NCBI GenBank assembly: GCA_013151645.1
Contig: JAADHU010000051.1
Coordinates: 124,001 to 188,000 of the forward strand
Direction: 5' to 3'
DNA length: 64,000 nt
Source: Gammaproteobacteria bacterium
Lineage (GTDB): Bacteria; Pseudomonadota; Gammaproteobacteria; Steroidobacterales; Woeseiaceae
The position numbers were made by a program, and so were the translations under genes. Under the pieces are notes generated by a model, which saw only the letters and a list, made by a program, of their open reading frames with translations, did not search any database and was not told the origin of the DNA. The number at the start of each line of letters is the position of its first letter. The stretch's first letter is position 1. Shown here in pieces: positions 17,480 through 27,149 of the stretch.

Positions 17480-18345
17480 GTATCCATTGCTCGCGCGCGT
17501 CTTAGTATCGCCAGGAAAATATCCGGTTCCGGTCGAACGCGGTAGTTATCCGTCTGATCCGAGAAGACGATGGTGCCTGTCGCATTGGTCACGATCAAGG
17601 TCGGCATTACGGTATCCGCATCATAACCACCGGGCACTCCGCTCGGCACTCCGTTTCTGGCCGCAATATTCAGCGACTCGGCCACTTTATTGTTCTGATC
17701 AAGCAGAAAACGGAACGGCACATCGTGCTTTCGGGCCAGTGCCTGCGCATGCCCTTCGGACTGCGGGCTAATCAGACAGACTACGACGCCCAGTTCGTCC
17801 AATTGCTGATAACGATCAACCAACTCGCCGATTTGCGCCATGCACAAGGGGCACCAGTTACCCCGGTAGAACAAGAATACCGTCGGCGCTCCGGTAAGAT
17901 CCGCAGTCCGCACGATGTTTCCCTTCACATCGGTCAACTCGAACACCGGCATTTTACTGCCGACGCCAAGACGTGCTTCGTCGTGCCGACCGTAACGTGA
18001 ATACCAAAAAACATAGGTAAAAATAATCAGGCTTGCCGTTACCGCGCAGATCAGCGCAAGCACATCTCCTGTGCCTTCAAAATACACCTCCCACGCGACC
18101 AGGCCGGTACCGGCCAGCGAAACGAACAACAACACGGGCAGGTTGTCGGCTGTCCGCGCCGTTGCGGTCAACATGAGGCGCCCCATCAGCACGGGCATGG
18201 GTAATGCTGCCACGGCGGCGCCCACCCATCCGAGCCAGTCCGGGTTGCCGCCGATCGCCTTGAAAAGGGAGAACAGAAACAGAAGCACACTGACCACAAT
18301 GGCCGGCGTAATAAACCATGATTTGAGTTTTCCGTCGGTGTTCAA
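17476..18345 (-). CDS. Membrane-anchored redoxin (AhpC/TSA-type)
   Basis: A 289-residue protein with two parts. Residues 12-115 form about four membrane helices; residues 125-289 form a thioredoxin/peroxiredoxin fold. The active-site segment FYRGNWCPLC contains Cys165 and Cys168, the same arrangement as in AhpC/TSA-like proteins of the Prx-like2/BCP group (WCPxC). It may reduce peroxides or disulfides at the membrane; which side the domain faces is not certain. It is the second gene of the icmF operon, 56 bases after icmF. The membrane module fused ahead of a redoxin is unusual, and the link with acyl-CoA metabolism is not obvious. Confidence 0.8.
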   Translation of the reverse strand: MNTDGKLKSWFITPAIVVSVLLFLFSLFKAIGGNPDWLGWVGAAVAALPMPVLMGRLMLTATARTADNLPVLLFVSLAGTGLVAWEVYFEGTGDVLALICAVTASLIIFTYVFWYSRYGRHDEARLGVGSKMPVFELTDVKGNIVRTADLTGAPTVFLFYRGNWCPLCMAQIGELVDRYQQLDELGVVVCLISPQSEGHAQALARKHDVPFRFLLDQNNKVAESLNIAARNGVPSGVPGGYDADTVMPTLIVTNATGTIVFSDQTDNYRVRPEPDIFLAILRRARAMDT

Positions 18346-18401
18346 TGGCGTTTCCTGCTATGAGTACTTTTCGGCGACCCAGCGCCGGCGGCCGGCTACG
18401 A

Positions 18402-21400
18402 TCACATATTACGTCGGTATTCGCCACCGACTTCGTAAAGCGCAGCCGAGATCTGCCCAAGGGAATTGGACTTGACGGTATGAATAAGTTCCGCGAATAC
18501 GTTACCTCTTCGACGTGCGACATCCTGTAGCGACTTGATCGCTGCGCTCGCTTCGCCGGCATGCGTTTCCTGAAAGGATCGTACGTTTTCAATTTGCTGC
18601 AACTTTTCGTCGTCGGTCGAGCGAATCAACTCCTGATCGTGAGCTTCATCCTCCTGCCCCTCTTTTGGCAGGAAGGTATTAACTCCGACCAGCGGGTAGG
18701 ACCCGTCGTGTTTCTTACTTTCGTAGTACAAGCTTTCTTCCTGAATTTTGCCGCGCTGGTACATGGTGTCCATCGCCCCCAACACGCCACCGCGTTCCGA
18801 TATTCGGTCGAATTCTTCGTACACAGCTTCCTCAACCAGATCCGTCAGTTCGTCGATAATGAAGGATCCCTGCCAGGGATTCTCACAATAGTTGAGTCCC
18901 AGCTCTCTGGAAATCACCAGTTGAATGGCAACCGCACGACGTACTGATTTCTCGGTTGGCGTGGTAATTGCCTCATCGAACGCGTTGGTGTGCAGGCTGT
19001 TGCAGTTATCGAACATCGCATACAACGCCTGCAACGTGGTACGAATATCGTTAAAACTGATCTCCTGTGCATGCAGACTGCGCCCCGACGTCTGCACGTG
19101 ATATTTCAGCATCTGGCTGCGAGCGCTCGCGCCATAACGCTCACGCATGGCCCGCGCCCAGATGCGTCGCGCGACCCGCCCAATCACCGCGTATTCCGGA
19201 TCCATGCCGTTGGAAAAGAAGAAACTCAGGCTGGGTGCAAACTCGTCAATGTTCATGCCACGCGCGAGATAGTACTCAACGATGGTGAAGCCGTTCGACA
19301 AGGTAAAGGCAAGCTGACTAATCGGGTTCGCACCGGCTTCTGCAATATGATAACCACTGATGGATACGCTGTAGTAGTTACGCACATTGTTTTCGATGAA
19401 GTACATCTGCATGTCACCCATCATCTTCAGCGCAAATTCGGTTGAGAAAATGCAGGTATTCTGTGCCTGGTCTTCTTTGAGAATGTCCGCCTGCACTGTG
19501 CCGCGCACGGAGCTCAGCGTAGTTTCGCGAATCTTCTTGTAGGTCTCTGGCGACACGAGTTTGTCGCCGGAAATACCGAGCAGCCCCAGACCCAGACCCT
19601 CGTTCCCCGGCGGCAATTCGCCCGTATAGGCCGGTCTCGTGCGGCTCTGGAACCAGACGTCAATCTCCGCTTGAGCCTTTTCCCATTGCCCCGTTTCCTT
19701 CAGGTGTTTTTCAATCTGTTGGTCAATCGCAGCATTGAGAAAAAATGCCAGCATCATCGGTGCGGGACCGTTAATCGTCATCGACACGGAAGTCATTGGA
19801 TCGCACAGATCGAAACCGGAATACAGTTTCTTCATGTCGTCAACGGTCGCAATCGATACACCGGAATTACCGACTTTGCCGAAAATATCCGGTCGTTCGT
19901 GCGGGTCTTCGCCGTAAAGAGTAACGGAATCGAAGGCCGTTGAAAGACGCGCGGCATTCTGACCCTGAGAGAGGTAGTGAAAACGCCGGTTGGTTCGTTC
20001 AGGCGTTCCCTCCCCTGCGAACATGCGCGTTGGATCCTCGCCGAGTCGGCGGTAGGGGTAGACGCCGCCGGTGTAGGGATAGGCACCGGGCAGGTTCTCC
20101 TTCATCAGGAATCTGAGCAGCTCGCCCCGGCCGCTGAAGTTCGGCGCCGAAATCTTCGGAATTTTTTGATGACTCAGGCTTTCCAGGTAGTTGGCGCCGG
20201 CGATTTCCTTGCCGCGAACCTGGTATTGATAACATTCGGCTCGCACGCCCGCTTTGCGACTCGGCCAGGCCCTGAGCAGGGCAATCGCTTCACTGCTCAA
20301 TTCCGTGAGCGTGTCTTCGTAACGCTGGCGCAATGCGGTCAACGAAGCATCCACGTCCTCCGCTAGTGCAGCTTCGGAATAATGCGTGAACTCGTCCGGC
20401 AATGCCGGGTCGCCCAGTATCTTTAACGCTTCGTACACATGCTGTAAGCGACTTGCACATTTGGCTTGCGTATCAACCGCTGAATTGATCGCACGACCCT
20501 GCTCGCTGATTTCAGCCAGGTACCGTATCCGGCTGCCGGGAATAATTGCCAACGCCCGCGGTTCTTTTTCCACAACGTGGATATTCGGCTCCCATGCTTC
20601 TTGTGGCAGGGACATCTTGTCGGCGAGTCGGCGCAACAACTCGACAAACATGTTGGTGATACCGGGATCATTGAACTGACTCGCAATTGTCGGGTAGACG
20701 GGCACATCGTCGTCGGCAAGATCAAACTTGACTCGATTACGTTTCCATTGCTTGCGAATATCGCGCAACGCATCTTCCGCGCCGCGCTTGTCGTACTTGT
20801 TCAGCACCACGAGATCGGCGTAATCCAGCATGTCGATCTTCTCCAACTGGCTGGCCGCGCCGTAGTCGCTCGTCATCACGTAGACTGAAAAGTCCACGAG
20901 GTCGACAATCTCGCTATCGCTTTGGCCGATTCCGGCGGTTTCGACGATGATCAGATCGAAGCCCAGAGACTTCAGAAACAGGATTTGATCGCCCAACATT
21001 TCACTGGTAGCAAGATGCTGGCGCCGGGTCGCGATCGAACGCATATAGATACGCTCAGAACGCAGCGTGTTCATGCGAATCCGGTCACCCAGCAAGGCGC
21101 CGCCGGTTCTGCGACGCGACGGATCCACGGCGAGCACGGCAATGCGCATTTCGGGGAAACTCGACAACGTGCGATTCAGAATTTCATCGGTGACGCTGCT
21201 CTTGCCGGCACCGCCTGTGCCGGTGATGCCGACCACGGGAACGATTCCGGCTTTGACCTGCCAGGCCTTGCGCAGGCGCACCATCTCCGTTGCATCGTAG
21301 ACGCCCTCTTCAATGGCAGAGATCGTCGACGCGATGCCCGTTTGCTGATCCAGCGTTACTTCAACCGGTGGCGACGTGGCGATACGCGCTTTTTCCGCGC

Positions 21401-21845
21401 GGTTGACCAGGTCGCTGATCATCTCCTGCAGTCCCATCGCCATCCCGTCGTGCGGATGGTAAATACGTTCAACGCCGTACGCGGTCAATGCTTCGATCTC
21501 GTCGGGCGTAATGGTCCCACCGCCGCCGGCGAAAACCCGAATATGGCCGGCGCCGAACTCCCCGAGGCGATCGATCATGTAACGAAAGAACTCGTTGTGG
21601 CCGCCTTGATAAGAACTCACGGCGATTGCGTCGGCATCTTCCTGGATGGCCGCCCGCACGATATCGTCAACGCTGCGATTGTGACCCAGGTGTATGACTT
21701 CAGCGCCGTTTGCCTGAATCAGGCGGCGCATGATATTGATCGCCGCGTCGTGGCCGTCAAACAGCGAGGCGGCCGTGACGAAACGCAGCGGCACCGGGTC
21801 GGCGTTACCGGAGACACCCGGCAGATCGTTGGGAACGCTACTCAT
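18402..21845 (-). CDS. icmF: Fused isobutyryl-CoA mutase with G-protein chaperone
   Basis: An 1147-residue three-part enzyme. The B12-binding domain (about 20-150) has Asp30-Gly31-His32, where His32 would ligate cobalt. The MeaB-like GTPase domain has P-loop GTGGAGKSS (209-217), ETAGIGQSD (302-310) and NKYDKRG (349-355). The mutase barrel (about 560-1130) begins with GRGELLRFL and has FAGEG at 609-613, with Phe where methylmalonyl-CoA mutases have Tyr. Together these match IcmF, which interconverts isobutyryl-CoA and n-butyryl-CoA (and isovaleryl/pivalyl-CoA) using adenosylcobalamin, with GTP-driven cofactor loading. It heads a five-gene operon and is divergent from a TetR gene that may control it. 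Confidence 0.95.
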   Translation of the reverse strand: MSSVPNDLPGVSGNADPVPLRFVTAASLFDGHDAAINIMRRLIQANGAEVIHLGHNRSVDDIVRAAIQEDADAIAVSSYQGGHNEFFRYMIDRLGEFGAGHIRVFAGGGGTITPDEIEALTAYGVERIYHPHDGMAMGLQEMISDLVNRAEKARIATSPPVEVTLDQQTGIASTISAIEEGVYDATEMVRLRKAWQVKAGIVPVVGITGTGGAGKSSVTDEILNRTLSSFPEMRIAVLAVDPSRRRTGGALLGDRIRMNTLRSERIYMRSIATRRQHLATSEMLGDQILFLKSLGFDLIIVETAGIGQSDSEIVDLVDFSVYVMTSDYGAASQLEKIDMLDYADLVVLNKYDKRGAEDALRDIRKQWKRNRVKFDLADDDVPVYPTIASQFNDPGITNMFVELLRRLADKMSLPQEAWEPNIHVVEKEPRALAIIPGSRIRYLAEISEQGRAINSAVDTQAKCASRLQHVYEALKILGDPALPDEFTHYSEAALAEDVDASLTALRQRYEDTLTELSSEAIALLRAWPSRKAGVRAECYQYQVRGKEIAGANYLESLSHQKIPKISAPNFSGRGELLRFLMKENLPGAYPYTGGVYPYRRLGEDPTRMFAGEGTPERTNRRFHYLSQGQNAARLSTAFDSVTLYGEDPHERPDIFGKVGNSGVSIATVDDMKKLYSGFDLCDPMTSVSMTINGPAPMMLAFFLNAAIDQQIEKHLKETGQWEKAQAEIDVWFQSRTRPAYTGELPPGNEGLGLGLLGISGDKLVSPETYKKIRETTLSSVRGTVQADILKEDQAQNTCIFSTEFALKMMGDMQMYFIENNVRNYYSVSISGYHIAEAGANPISQLAFTLSNGFTIVEYYLARGMNIDEFAPSLSFFFSNGMDPEYAVIGRVARRIWARAMRERYGASARSQMLKYHVQTSGRSLHAQEISFNDIRTTLQALYAMFDNCNSLHTNAFDEAITTPTEKSVRRAVAIQLVISRELGLNYCENPWQGSFIIDELTDLVEEAVYEEFDRISERGGVLGAMDTMYQRGKIQEESLYYESKKHDGSYPLVGVNTFLPKEGQEDEAHDQELIRSTDDEKLQQIENVRSFQETHAGEASAAIKSLQDVARRRGNVFAELIHTVKSNSLGQISAALYEVGGEYRRNM

Positions 21846-21945
21846 TGAGCGAAATCCTCCGATGATTTTTCACTGAAAAACACCCCTGAACAGGCCCATT
21901 AGCCAATAAAATCAGTCGTTTCCGAATTTGCAATAATTCTAATCT

Positions 21946-21960
21946 GGATTAAAATAATCC
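21946..21960. promoter_or_regulatory. Palindrome between icmF and tetR; candidate operator
   Basis: GGATTA at 21946-21951 and TAATCC at 21955-21960 are exact reverse complements with a three-base spacer. The site lies 25 bases before the divergent TetR gene and 100 bases before icmF, the usual place for a TetR-type autoregulatory operator. Confidence 0.4.
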
Positions 21961-21985
21961 ACTCTCTGGCAGAACTCAAGGGCAT

Positions 21986-22648
21986 ATGAGCCGAATTGCG
22001 GTAGAAACCCGTTTCGATGCACAACGCAGCCGCATCCTGAAGGCCGCCGCGAGCTGTTTCAACCAAAAGGGCTTTAGCGGCACGTCGCTGAAAGACGTGG
22101 CAGATCGTCTCGGACTCACGGATGCCGCGCTCTATTATTACGTGAAAAACAAGGAAGAGCTCGTCTATCAATGTTATTTGCGAGCCGCCGAGCTGGGCAA
22201 AGAAGCAATGGATCGTGCGCGAACTGACGGTCAAAGCGGGCTGGAACAAGCACAGCTTTACCTCCGCTATCATCTGGAAATCATGGTCGGAGAACAGGGT
22301 CCGGTCGCAATCATGAGCGAGATTCCCTCCTTGAAACGCCGTCACCGCAACGAGGTCCTGGAAATTTCACGTCGGCATAGCGCCGCTTTCGAAGCCTTCC
22401 TGACTACGGGTATCACCGATGGCAGCATTGTAGATTGCAACGTTCGCATGACGGGCAACGCGGTCATGGGTTCAATAAACTGGGTGCCGAAGTGGTATCA
22501 CGGTGACCGTGATATGGCGAAGAATATTGTGACTGAGTTTCCGGTGATTCTTACGCGCGGATTGGGATCGGATTTCGGGGCACGATCAAGTTCAGGGGAT
22601 CGCGCCTCAGGTGGCGCTCCTACAGCGGTGCCGATAGAAAAATTGTAG
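21986..22648 (+). CDS. TetR-family regulator next to icmF
   Basis: A 220-residue TetR regulator with the helix-turn-helix TSLKDVADRLGLTDAALYYYV and KNKEEL (about 34-60). The rest resembles regulators of fatty- and branched-acyl catabolism. It is divergent from icmF and the likely repressor of that operon, and perhaps of the convergent operon ending at 22672. The last 15 codons and the stop codon lie inside a REPIN-like repeat (22602-22666), so the C-terminal tail (RASGGAPTAVPIEKL) is repeat-derived and probably replaced an older stop. The ligand-binding domain seems otherwise complete. Confidence 0.88.
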   Translation: MSRIAVETRFDAQRSRILKAAASCFNQKGFSGTSLKDVADRLGLTDAALYYYVKNKEELVYQCYLRAAELGKEAMDRARTDGQSGLEQAQLYLRYHLEIMVGEQGPVAIMSEIPSLKRRHRNEVLEISRRHSAAFEAFLTTGITDGSIVDCNVRMTGNAVMGSINWVPKWYHGDRDMAKNIVTEFPVILTRGLGSDFGARSSSGDRASGGAPTAVPIEKL

Positions 22649-22666
22649 AAGCGTCACCTGAGGCGC
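22602..22666. repeat. REPIN-like element (two inverted REP sequences)
   Basis: Two 23-base arms, 22602-22624 and 22644-22666, are inverted copies that agree at 20 of 23 positions, separated by 19 bases. Each arm, read from its inner end outward or inward, has the layout of a REP: a TGTAG/GTAG tetranucleotide region followed by a short GC-rich imperfect palindrome (GCGCC...GGCGC). Two REPs in inverted orientation make a REPIN, normally mobilised by a RAYT transposase encoded elsewhere. It lies at the convergent ends of the TetR and crotonase genes and could also act as a transcript-end hairpin. No second copy was noticed in the window. Confidence 0.65.
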
Positions 22667-22671
22667 CAGAA

Positions 22672-23475
22672 TCAGATAACGGCATCGCCAAAATCAGGCG
22701 CTCGTTTTTCCGCATTCGCTTTCGCCGCTTCCATCTGGTTGGGCGACATCATGACTTTCATTTGCAGCTCAGCTTCGAGGCGTAACAATTCGGCGGGCTC
22801 CGTCTTCCACGCCGCCTGAAACAGCTTCTTAATTGCCCGCACAGCGTCCGGTGATTTACCGGCAATGGTTCGTGCCAGCTCCTGTGCCGCCGCCAGCGGA
22901 TCCTCTTTAACGTCGGTAACCAGACCCAGTTCATCGGCCTCACTGCCGTCGAGCACTCTTCCCGTCCAGGCCAGTTCAGCCGCCTTGTCTATCGGCATCA
23001 AATGAGGCAGCGTCGTTGAGATTGCCATATCGGGGATAATCCCCCACTTGATTTCCATAATCGACATCTGCGTATCAGCGGTCGCGTAACGAATATCCGC
23101 ACCCAGCGCAATTTGCGCGCCGGCGCCGAACACGACACCGTGCAGCGCGGCAACGACAGGCACCGCTAGTTCCCGCCAGACGTAAGCGGCACTCTGGTAG
23201 AAATTCGCCGGTGATTTCGCGCGTGGCGCCAGATTTCCGGCGCCAGACGCACCGATACCTTTGCCGGTAAAAACCGACACATCGATACCGGCGCAAAAAC
23301 TTGCCCCTGCACCGTGCAACACGACTGCCCGCAATGATCGATCCCTCGCCAGCGCCTCGCCGGTTTCGATCAGCGCTTCAAACATCGCTACATCAACTGC
23401 ATTGTGTTTGTCTGCACGATTCAACGTCACCGTTGCAACATTATTTTCGATGTTTACCAGGACTCGCTCAGCCAT
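22672..23475 (-). CDS. Crotonase-family enzyme (dienoyl-CoA isomerase-like active site)
   Basis: A 267-residue crotonase-fold protein. The oxyanion segments are FCAGIDVS and GVVFGAGAQ. In the active site the first acidic position is Gln (GAGAQ), but Glu in SIMEIKWG and Asp in IIPDM occupy the places of the Glu and Asp used by delta3,5-delta2,4-dienoyl-CoA isomerase. It could therefore move double bonds or hydrate an unsaturated branched acyl-CoA made by the carboxylase in the same operon. Its stop codon is six bases from the REPIN. It is the last gene of the eight-gene operon, 26 bases after the MaoC gene. Confidence 0.87.
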   Translation of the reverse strand: MAERVLVNIENNVATVTLNRADKHNAVDVAMFEALIETGEALARDRSLRAVVLHGAGASFCAGIDVSVFTGKGIGASGAGNLAPRAKSPANFYQSAAYVWRELAVPVVAALHGVVFGAGAQIALGADIRYATADTQMSIMEIKWGIIPDMAISTTLPHLMPIDKAAELAWTGRVLDGSEADELGLVTDVKEDPLAAAQELARTIAGKSPDAVRAIKKLFQAAWKTEPAELLRLEAELQMKVMMSPNQMEAAKANAEKRAPDFGDAVI

Positions 23476-23501
23476 TTTTCATCCCTCTTTTTCGGCGCAG
23501 A

Positions 23502-24356
23502 TCAGGCCGACAAAGTGCACTTGCCATTGTTAATAACCACAGCATTTCGTGATTTCACCAGGCACCGGAACGACACCACATTTCCGTCTTGCCACATCTC
23601 CGTCGTTATCAAATCGCCTGGATATACCGGCGCCGAAAAGCGGACGTTAAAGCCCGAAATCAACGTGAAATCGTAATCACAAATAGTCTTCAGGATTGCC
23701 CGACACGCAACACCGCAAGTGCTGCGGCCATGCAGTATTGGCGCGTCGAATCCAAGGCGTGTCGCCAGCTGCGGGTCCGCGTGCAACGGATTGCGGTCAC
23801 CGCAAAGACGAAACAGGAGTGCCTGATCCGAACGCGTGAGTAAATCGCAAACGAGATCAGGCGATCTTTTCGGCAGCCTGTGCGGCACGGGATCCTGACC
23901 GCGGGATCCGCCAAAACCCCCGTCGCCGCGAGCAAGCAGCGTATTACCAAGCATAAACAACGCGGTATCGTCTTTCGCCAGACGAACCTCGGATTCAATG
24001 TGAATTTTCGCCCCTCTGCTGGCACCCCGATCATGCACCGCGGTCACGCGCCGCGTGGTCAGCAGCCGCGCAGCCGCGGGCAGCGGGCGATACAACTCCA
24101 GTCGAAATTCACTGTGCAGCACCTGATCGTAATCCCAGCCGCAGTTGTCCAGAAAGGTCGACGGCAGCAACATACTCGCCAGGGTTGGCACCGTTTTTAG
24201 CGATGCGCCCTCAAAAACATACGGCAGTTCCTTGCGATCGAGAGGATCGCTGCCGAAGCCGACCGCCAGCGCATACAGCAAAGCATCCTTGTCGGTGTAC
24301 TCGCAAAGCTCATCGTCAACTCGCATCGCCATGAGTGCATCGTAATCAATCGACAT
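23502..24356 (-). CDS. MaoC-family (R)-specific enoyl-CoA hydratase
   Basis: A 284-residue double-hotdog protein of the hydratase 2 type. The C-terminal half contains the hydratase motif GDRNPLHADPQLA with Asp187, Asn189 and His192, and the following FDAPILHGRSTCG. The N-terminal half (CEYTDKDALLYALAVGFG) is the degenerate repeat that shapes the acyl pocket, as in peroxisomal multifunctional enzyme type 2. It should hydrate 2-enoyl-CoA to (3R)-hydroxyacyl-CoA, opposite in stereochemistry to the crotonase route in the same operon, which suggests bulky or branched substrates. Confidence 0.9.
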   Translation of the reverse strand: MSIDYDALMAMRVDDELCEYTDKDALLYALAVGFGSDPLDRKELPYVFEGASLKTVPTLASMLLPSTFLDNCGWDYDQVLHSEFRLELYRPLPAAARLLTTRRVTAVHDRGASRGAKIHIESEVRLAKDDTALFMLGNTLLARGDGGFGGSRGQDPVPHRLPKRSPDLVCDLLTRSDQALLFRLCGDRNPLHADPQLATRLGFDAPILHGRSTCGVACRAILKTICDYDFTLISGFNVRFSAPVYPGDLITTEMWQDGNVVSFRCLVKSRNAVVINNGKCTLSA

Positions 24357-24404
24357 TATCTAAGATCCAAATCCCTGCTCTTATCGCTGGCATGAAAGCG
24401 AATA

Positions 24405-25475
24405 TTAGCTCGCCCGGGCTGCATATTGCCATCCCATCTCTGCCAACGGCGCAACCGCCTTGCTTGCACGCTCGGCATGCGCACTGGCCGCCGTTCCATC
24501 CCGAACCCTTCCGGCGATGCCCTGGAGAATAGCCGCGATGCGAAAAAAGTTATAGGCAGAGTAGAAATCCCGATTCGAAATCCCGGCGGGCCGCCCGGTG
24601 CGCTCACAATACGCGGCGAGGTAGTCTTCTTCGTCAGGAATACCGAGGGCATTAAGATCCTTGCCCTTAAGCCCGGCAGAGCCGATACCCACATCGGGCA
24701 ACTGCCACGCCATCAAATGATAGGTGAAATCACCCAGCGGATGGCCAATGGTCGACAACTCCCAATCCAGTACCGCCAGCACGCGCGGCTCTGTGGGATG
24801 AATAACCATGTTGTCGAGTCGGTAATCGCCGTGCACGACGCTGGACGATTCTTCATCAGGAATGTTATCCGGAAGCCAGGTGATCAACCGATCCATGGCA
24901 GGAATTTTGCCGGTCTCGGACGCCGCGTACTGGCCGGACCAGCGGGAAATCTGCCGTGAAAAATAATTGCCCGGCTTACCGAAGTCTTCGAGGCCCAGAC
25001 TGGTGTAGTCGAAGTTATGCAACCGGGCGATGGTAAGGCCGACCTGGTCGTAGATCGCCGCCCGCTCATCCGGGTCGCACGAGGGCAGATCGAGATCCCA
25101 GAAAATACGCCCCTCAACATATTCCATAACAAAAAACATCGTCCCGGCGATTGCGTCGTCGGTGCACAAGGCATACGGACGCGGCACCGGAAATCCGGCC
25201 GCATACAAGGCACTCATCACACGAAATTCGCGATCAACGGCGTGCGCCGACTTGAGCAACTTCCCGGAAGGCTTGCGTCGCATCACGTACTCGCGACCCG
25301 GTGTCTGCAACAGATACGTGGGATTCGACTGTCCACCCTTGAATTGCCTGAGCGTCAACGGCCCGGTATAGCCCTCGACGTGCGACTGCAGATACTCGTT
25401 GAGCACACCGAGATCGAGCTGGTCCGCCTCGCGAACCTCCTTCGTACCGGAAAACTGCTCTTGCCTCGAACTCAT
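24405..25475 (-). CDS. Aminoglycoside-phosphotransferase-fold kinase, ACAD10/11 N-terminal type
   Basis: A 356-residue protein kinase-like phosphotransferase. The catalytic loop is HGDYRLDN (215-222) and the metal-binding segment DWE is at 237-239. It resembles the kinase domain fused to human ACAD10/11, which phosphorylates 4-hydroxyacyl-CoA so that the phosphate can be eliminated during hydroxy-acid breakdown. Here the kinase is a separate gene beside an acyl-CoA dehydrogenase, which supports that role by analogy; antibiotic resistance is unlikely. I prefer ATG 25475, with GGGGTG upstream, over the GTG three codons earlier. Confidence 0.87.
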   Translation of the reverse strand: MSSRQEQFSGTKEVREADQLDLGVLNEYLQSHVEGYTGPLTLRQFKGGQSNPTYLLQTPGREYVMRRKPSGKLLKSAHAVDREFRVMSALYAAGFPVPRPYALCTDDAIAGTMFFVMEYVEGRIFWDLDLPSCDPDERAAIYDQVGLTIARLHNFDYTSLGLEDFGKPGNYFSRQISRWSGQYAASETGKIPAMDRLITWLPDNIPDEESSSVVHGDYRLDNMVIHPTEPRVLAVLDWELSTIGHPLGDFTYHLMAWQLPDVGIGSAGLKGKDLNALGIPDEEDYLAAYCERTGRPAGISNRDFYSAYNFFRIAAILQGIAGRVRDGTAASAHAERASKAVAPLAEMGWQYAARAS

Positions 25476-25526
25476 GCCTAACACCCCAGACGACTCAGCG
25501 CCGCATCATAACTCCGATTCCGTCAG

Positions 25527-27137
25527 TTACATACGAAAAACACCGTAAGGCGATTCCCCGTCGGGGGCTCGATTTGACGACATCGATATCGCCTGCCCCA
25601 GCACTCGCCGCGTATCCACCGGATCAATGACGCCATCATCCCAAAGCCGGGCGCTTGCATAGTAGGAATGTCCCTGCTTCTCGTATTGCTTGCTGATTTT
25701 CTTTTCGAAATTTTTCTGCTGCAATTGAGTCCAGCTTTCGCCGCGTGCTTCCATGCCATCGCGTTTGACGGTCGACAGCACCATGGCGGCCTGGTCGCCA
25801 CCCATGACGGAAATCCTGGCGTTGGGCCACATCCACATCATACGGGGGTCATACGCACGACCGCACATCGCGTAGTTGCCGGCGCCGAAAGAGCCGCCGA
25901 TAATGACGGTGAATTTCGGCACGGAGGCAGTTGCAACGGCATTGACCATCTTGGCCCCGTCTTTGGCGATACCGGCGTGTTCAAACTGCTTGCCAACCAT
26001 GAAACCGGTGATGTTCTGCAGAAAGACGATGGGGATTCCCCGCCGATTGCAAAGCTGCACAAAGTGCGCGCCTTTTTGTGCGGACTCAGAAAACAGAATC
26101 CCGTTGTTGGCCAGAATACCGACGGGATAGCCATAAAGATGAGCAAAACCACAAACCAGTGTTGGCCCGTAGAGTGCTTTAAACTCCTGGAATACCGATC
26201 CGTCAACGATGCGGGCGATGACCTCGCGCACGTCGTAAGAAAAGCGAAAATCGCGCGAGACGATCCCGTACAACTCGTCAGCAGGATATTCCGGTTCGAC
26301 GGATTCCTGCGTTCTAAGTCCGTTCTCCCGCGGCCAGTTCAGATTGCTGATGATCTCTCGTACGATTTCCAGTGCCTGCGAATCGTCATCCGCAAGATAG
26401 TCGGTGACACCGGAGATTCTGGAATGTACGTCGCCACCACCCAGTGTCTCGGCGTCGACAATTTCGCCGGTCGCCGCTTTGACCAGCGGCGGCCCGCCGA
26501 GGAAAATCGTGCCCTGATTCTTGACGATAACTGCTTCGTCACACATTGCGGGCACATAAGCGCCGCCCGCTGTGCAGGAACCGAGCACGGCGGCGATCTG
26601 CGGAATACCCTGCGCGGACAGATTCGCCTGATTGTAGAATATTCGGCCGAAGTGATCGCGGTCCGGAAACACTTCATCCTGCATGGGCAGGAAGGCGCCG
26701 CCGGAGTCGACCAGGTATACGCACGGCAACCGGTTTTGTGCGGCGATTTCCTGCGCGCGCAAATGCTTGCGTACGGTCAACGGATAGTAAGTGCCGCCTT
26801 TGACAGTCGCATCGTTCGCGACAATCATGCAGTCGATTTCGTTGATCTGGCCGATGCCGGCGATGATGCCAGCCGCGGGAACGGCATCGTCGTACAAGCC
26901 GAAGGCGGCTAACGCTCCAATCTCCAGAAACGGAGCGCCCCGATCAACCAGCTTGCGAATTCGATCCCTCGGTAGCAGCTTGCCACGTGCAATGTGTTTT
27001 TCCCGCGCCCGTTCGCTACCGCCCAATGATACTTTCGCCAGCGCATCTCGAAGTGCATCGGCCAGTTTTCGATTGGCCGTATCGTTCGCGGCGAAATCCC
27101 TGGAATCGCGTTTTACTTTGCTGATAATCTTAGGCAT
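25527..27137 (-). CDS. Acyl-CoA carboxylase beta subunit (methylcrotonyl-CoA carboxylase type)
   Basis: A 536-residue carboxyltransferase of full length. It transfers carboxyl from carboxybiotin to an acyl-CoA. The segments [35 protein letters not shown] and [16 protein letters not shown] are close to those of 3-methylcrotonyl-CoA and geranyl-CoA carboxylases. It lies 12 bases after the isovaleryl-CoA dehydrogenase gene, the order known from leucine (liu) operons. The biotin carboxylase/biotin carrier alpha subunit that it needs is not encoded in this window. Methylcrotonyl-CoA is the best substrate guess from the neighbour; geranyl-CoA or another branched acyl-CoA is possible. Confidence 0.92.
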   Translation of the reverse strand: MPKIISKVKRDSRDFAANDTANRKLADALRDALAKVSLGGSERAREKHIARGKLLPRDRIRKLVDRGAPFLEIGALAAFGLYDDAVPAAGIIAGIGQINEIDCMIVANDATVKGGTYYPLTVRKHLRAQEIAAQNRLPCVYLVDSGGAFLPMQDEVFPDRDHFGRIFYNQANLSAQGIPQIAAVLGSCTAGGAYVPAMCDEAVIVKNQGTIFLGGPPLVKAATGEIVDAETLGGGDVHSRISGVTDYLADDDSQALEIVREIISNLNWPRENGLRTQESVEPEYPADELYGIVSRDFRFSYDVREVIARIVDGSVFQEFKALYGPTLVCGFAHLYGYPVGILANNGILFSESAQKGAHFVQLCNRRGIPIVFLQNITGFMVGKQFEHAGIAKDGAKMVNAVATASVPKFTVIIGGSFGAGNYAMCGRAYDPRMMWMWPNARISVMGGDQAAMVLSTVKRDGMEARGESWTQLQQKNFEKKISKQYEKQGHSYYASARLWDDGVIDPVDTRRVLGQAISMSSNRAPDGESPYGVFRM

Positions 27138-27149
27138 ACGGGATTTTAC

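Noticed and set aside
20922-21848. Long plus-strand open frame antisense to icmF
   Set aside because: It lies wholly inside the IcmF gene, which has complete cofactor and GTPase motifs; the antisense product has no recognisable domain and arises from the GC-rich codon pattern.
24405-25475. Antibiotic-resistance aminoglycoside kinase
   Set aside because: The fold is shared, but operon context with acyl-CoA dehydrogenase and hydratases matches the ACAD10/11-type kinase.
25668-26912. Long plus-strand frame of about 414 codons antisense to the carboxylase beta gene
   Set aside because: The minus strand carries a full-length carboxyltransferase with all motifs. The antisense protein has no family match by eye.
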